NCBI GenBank assembly: GCA_902470475.1
Contig: CABRGT010000001.1
Span: forward strand, 55,672 to 119,671
Length of the DNA: 64,000 nt
Direction: 5' to 3'
Source: an uncultured Porphyromonadaceae bacterium
GTDB lineage: Bacteria > Bacteroidota > Bacteroidia > Bacteroidales > Muribaculaceae
The position numbers and the translations under genes are program-made. Positions 62,772 through 64,000 of this stretch are shown here, piece after piece (position 1 is the stretch's first letter; each line of letters begins with the position of its first letter). The notes under the pieces were generated by a model that had not been told where the DNA came from, did no database searches, and saw nothing but the letters and a program-made list of their open reading frames with translations.

Positions 62772-64000
62772 ATGCCCGCATTCATCCTGCTCGGCATCCT
62801 GTGCCTCGCCCTGGCGGCGTTCAGCTGCCTCGGCGAGCAGGGTGTCCGCCTCAGCTCGTCGCTGCCCATGGTCCTGCTGTGGGCAGCGGCCGCTGTAGCG
62901 TCGCTCGCCGTCCTGATCCGCCGTAAACTTTTCCGCCGTCCGTTCACATTCATGATACACGTCGCGTTTCTGGTCATCCTGGCCGGTGCGCTCGTCACAT
63001 GGCTGTGGGGATCGTCCGACACCGTCCATCTGCGTACCGGCGAGTCGTCGCAGGTAGGAAGCATGTCCGTCTCTCTGCTGAGTTTCGAGACCGTCTGTTA
63101 TCCGGGCACGCGCACACCCTCCGACTACGTGTCGGAGATCTCGGTCGACGGCTCCGCTCCGGCCTACGTATCGATGAACCGCGTCTTCAGCCGCGGTGGC
63201 TACCGGTTCTATCAGACGGCCGCCGATCCCGATGGCCGCGGATCAGTGCTTACCGTCACACACGATCCGGCCGGTATCGCCGTCAGCTATGCCGGCTACG
63301 CACTGCTGTTTATTTCCATGGTCCTGTACCTGTGCCGCAAAGTCTTGCTCAGGCGACGCGCCGCCGCGCTGGCCGCTGTCGCGCTGTGCTTTGTCACGGT
63401 CTCGGCCACACCGGCCGCCGTTCCACGCGAGGTGGCCGACCGGCTGGGGCGCCTCTATATCTATGCCGACGGCCGCATAATGCAGCTGTCGACCTACGCC
63501 CGGCTGTTCACCGTAAAACTCACCGGAAACGCCTCCTACCGTAGTCTCACACCCGAGCAGGTGATGGCCGGCTGGCTCTTCGGCTACGATTCATGGAAAA
63601 AGGAACCGTGCATCGCCATCCGCGACAAAGCCACCCGCCGAGCCTTCGGACTCGCCGGAAGCCGCGCATCTGTCAGCGACTTTTTCGCCGCCGACGGCTC
63701 CTACCGCGCCGAAGCCCCGGCCTTCTCTGCCGCCAACGAGCAGTTCGGACTCCTGTCACAGGCTGCCGCCGGATCACTGTGGCGGATATTCCCCGTCAGC
63801 GACTCCTGCGGCGGATACGACTGGCTGTCGCCCGTCGACAACCGCCCCGGCAGTCTCGGCCTGCAGCAATGGCACTTCACGCGCCACGTACTCGGCTACC
63901 TGGCCGAACTGATCGCCACCGGACGCACCGCCGAAGCCGTGGCCGTGGTCGACAAGATCGGCGAATACCAGCGGCGCGAGGCCGCCGCCGTGCTACCCTC
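62772..64000 (+). CDS. ResB/CcsA-type cytochrome c biogenesis protein (3' end cut by window)
   Basis: From MPAFILLGILCLALAAFSCL the frame is open to the window edge, giving about 409 residues. Membrane segments lie near residues 1-50, with a conserved His in FMIHVAFLVILAGALVTW, and at about 170-215 (AVSYAGYALLFISMVLYLCR). Between them a soluble domain includes YPGTRTPSDYVSEISVDGS and GGYRFYQTAADPDGRGSVLT, typical of ResB. In Bacteroidota ResB is usually fused to CcsA, which would lie beyond the edge. It attaches heme to CxxCH proteins, so it fits right after the di-heme protein. Confidence 0.8.
   Translation, partial: MPAFILLGILCLALAAFSCLGEQGVRLSSSLPMVLLWAAAAVASLAVLIRRKLFRRPFTFMIHVAFLVILAGALVTWLWGSSDTVHLRTGESSQVGSMSVSLLSFETVCYPGTRTPSDYVSEISVDGSAPAYVSMNRVFSRGGYRFYQTAADPDGRGSVLTVTHDPAGIAVSYAGYALLFISMVLYLCRKVLLRRRAAALAAVALCFVTVSATPAAVPREVADRLGRLYIYADGRIMQLSTYARLFTVKLTGNASYRSLTPEQVMAGWLFGYDSWKKEPCIAIRDKATRRAFGLAGSRASVSDFFAADGSYRAEAPAFSAANEQFGLLSQAAAGSLWRIFPVSDSCGGYDWLSPVDNRPGSLGLQQWHFTRHVLGYLAELIATGRTAEAVAVVDKIGEYQRREAAAVLP

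Overview
The window looks like a chromosomal segment of a high-GC member of the Bacteroidales, and a Muribaculaceae-like gut bacterium fits best. The family is inferred, not proven. Supporting signs are the Bacteroidota promoter form (-33 TTTG or TTG, about 20 nt, -7 TAnnTTTG) upstream of many genes, two proteins with type IX secretion (T9SS) signals, DUF4493/PCMD lipoproteins, the HU-LysM and DUF4290 families, and surface-type lipoprotein starts (Cys followed by Ser and acidic residues). No rRNA, tRNA, CRISPR array, transposase or prophage is visible. Most of the window is core chromosome packed into tightly overlapping operons (ATGA or TAATG junctions). The most foreign-looking stretch is an AT-rich island at about 26.0-26.9 kb.

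Layout, left side. 0-5.2 kb (minus): glycosyltransferase, umuD, umuC, an HU protein, an unusual membrane-anchored HU-LysM protein and a truncated AI-2E/PerM transporter. 5.2-9.4 kb: proS, an OmpA protein, an acidic small protein, rimM, DUF4290, and a lone DUF5053 gene on the plus strand. 9.4-16.5 kb (minus): a five-gene unit led by a 1345-residue AlbA_2 (Schlafen-type) protein, then a glycosyltransferase, DUF4286, ruvC and a T9SS-exported protein. 16.6-18.7 kb (minus): yqgE, efp and a uracil-DNA glycosylase-like gene. 18.8-21.8 kb (plus): gmk, nadD, DUF5063 and an M18 aminopeptidase. 21.8-26.0 kb (plus): an ECF sigma factor, an anti-sigma-like membrane protein, DUF4252, then lon.

Layout, right side. 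26.0-26.9 kb: a GNAT toxin-antitoxin-like pair whose promoter carries two TTGTACAA palindromes. 26.9-29.1 kb: aguA/aguB for agmatine to putrescine. 29.2-34.1 kb: a DUF4136 lipoprotein and methylmalonyl-CoA mutase mutA/mutB. 34.2-39.1 kb (minus): Ser/Thr kinase, prs, GH13 and patatin. 39.2-42.3 kb: YraN, aminopeptidase P, a gamma carbonic anhydrase, a small repeat cluster and a 52-residue ORF. 42.3-51.2 kb (minus): three DUF4493 lipoproteins, two of them with a PCMD domain, and a TonB-dependent receptor. 51.3-56.6 kb: an LEA-like protein, hisS, a WecA/MraY-like transferase, pullulanase and a minimal T9SS-tail protein. 56.7-64.0 kb: an APC amino-acid transporter, then a plus-strand locus of porin, imelysin lipoprotein, di-heme oxidoreductase lipoprotein and a truncated ResB/CcsA-type cytochrome c biogenesis gene.

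The strongest candidates for under-described biology are the giant OB/S1-plus-AlbA_2 protein heading the ruvC operon, the GNAT/60-residue antitoxin pair with its tandem operators, the porin-imelysin-di-heme-CcsA locus (probably surface metal handling linked to heme attachment), the membrane HU-LysM protein with hexanucleotide-repeat linkers, and the stand-alone T9SS-tail protein upstream of pullulanase. All functional links are inferred from sequence alone.
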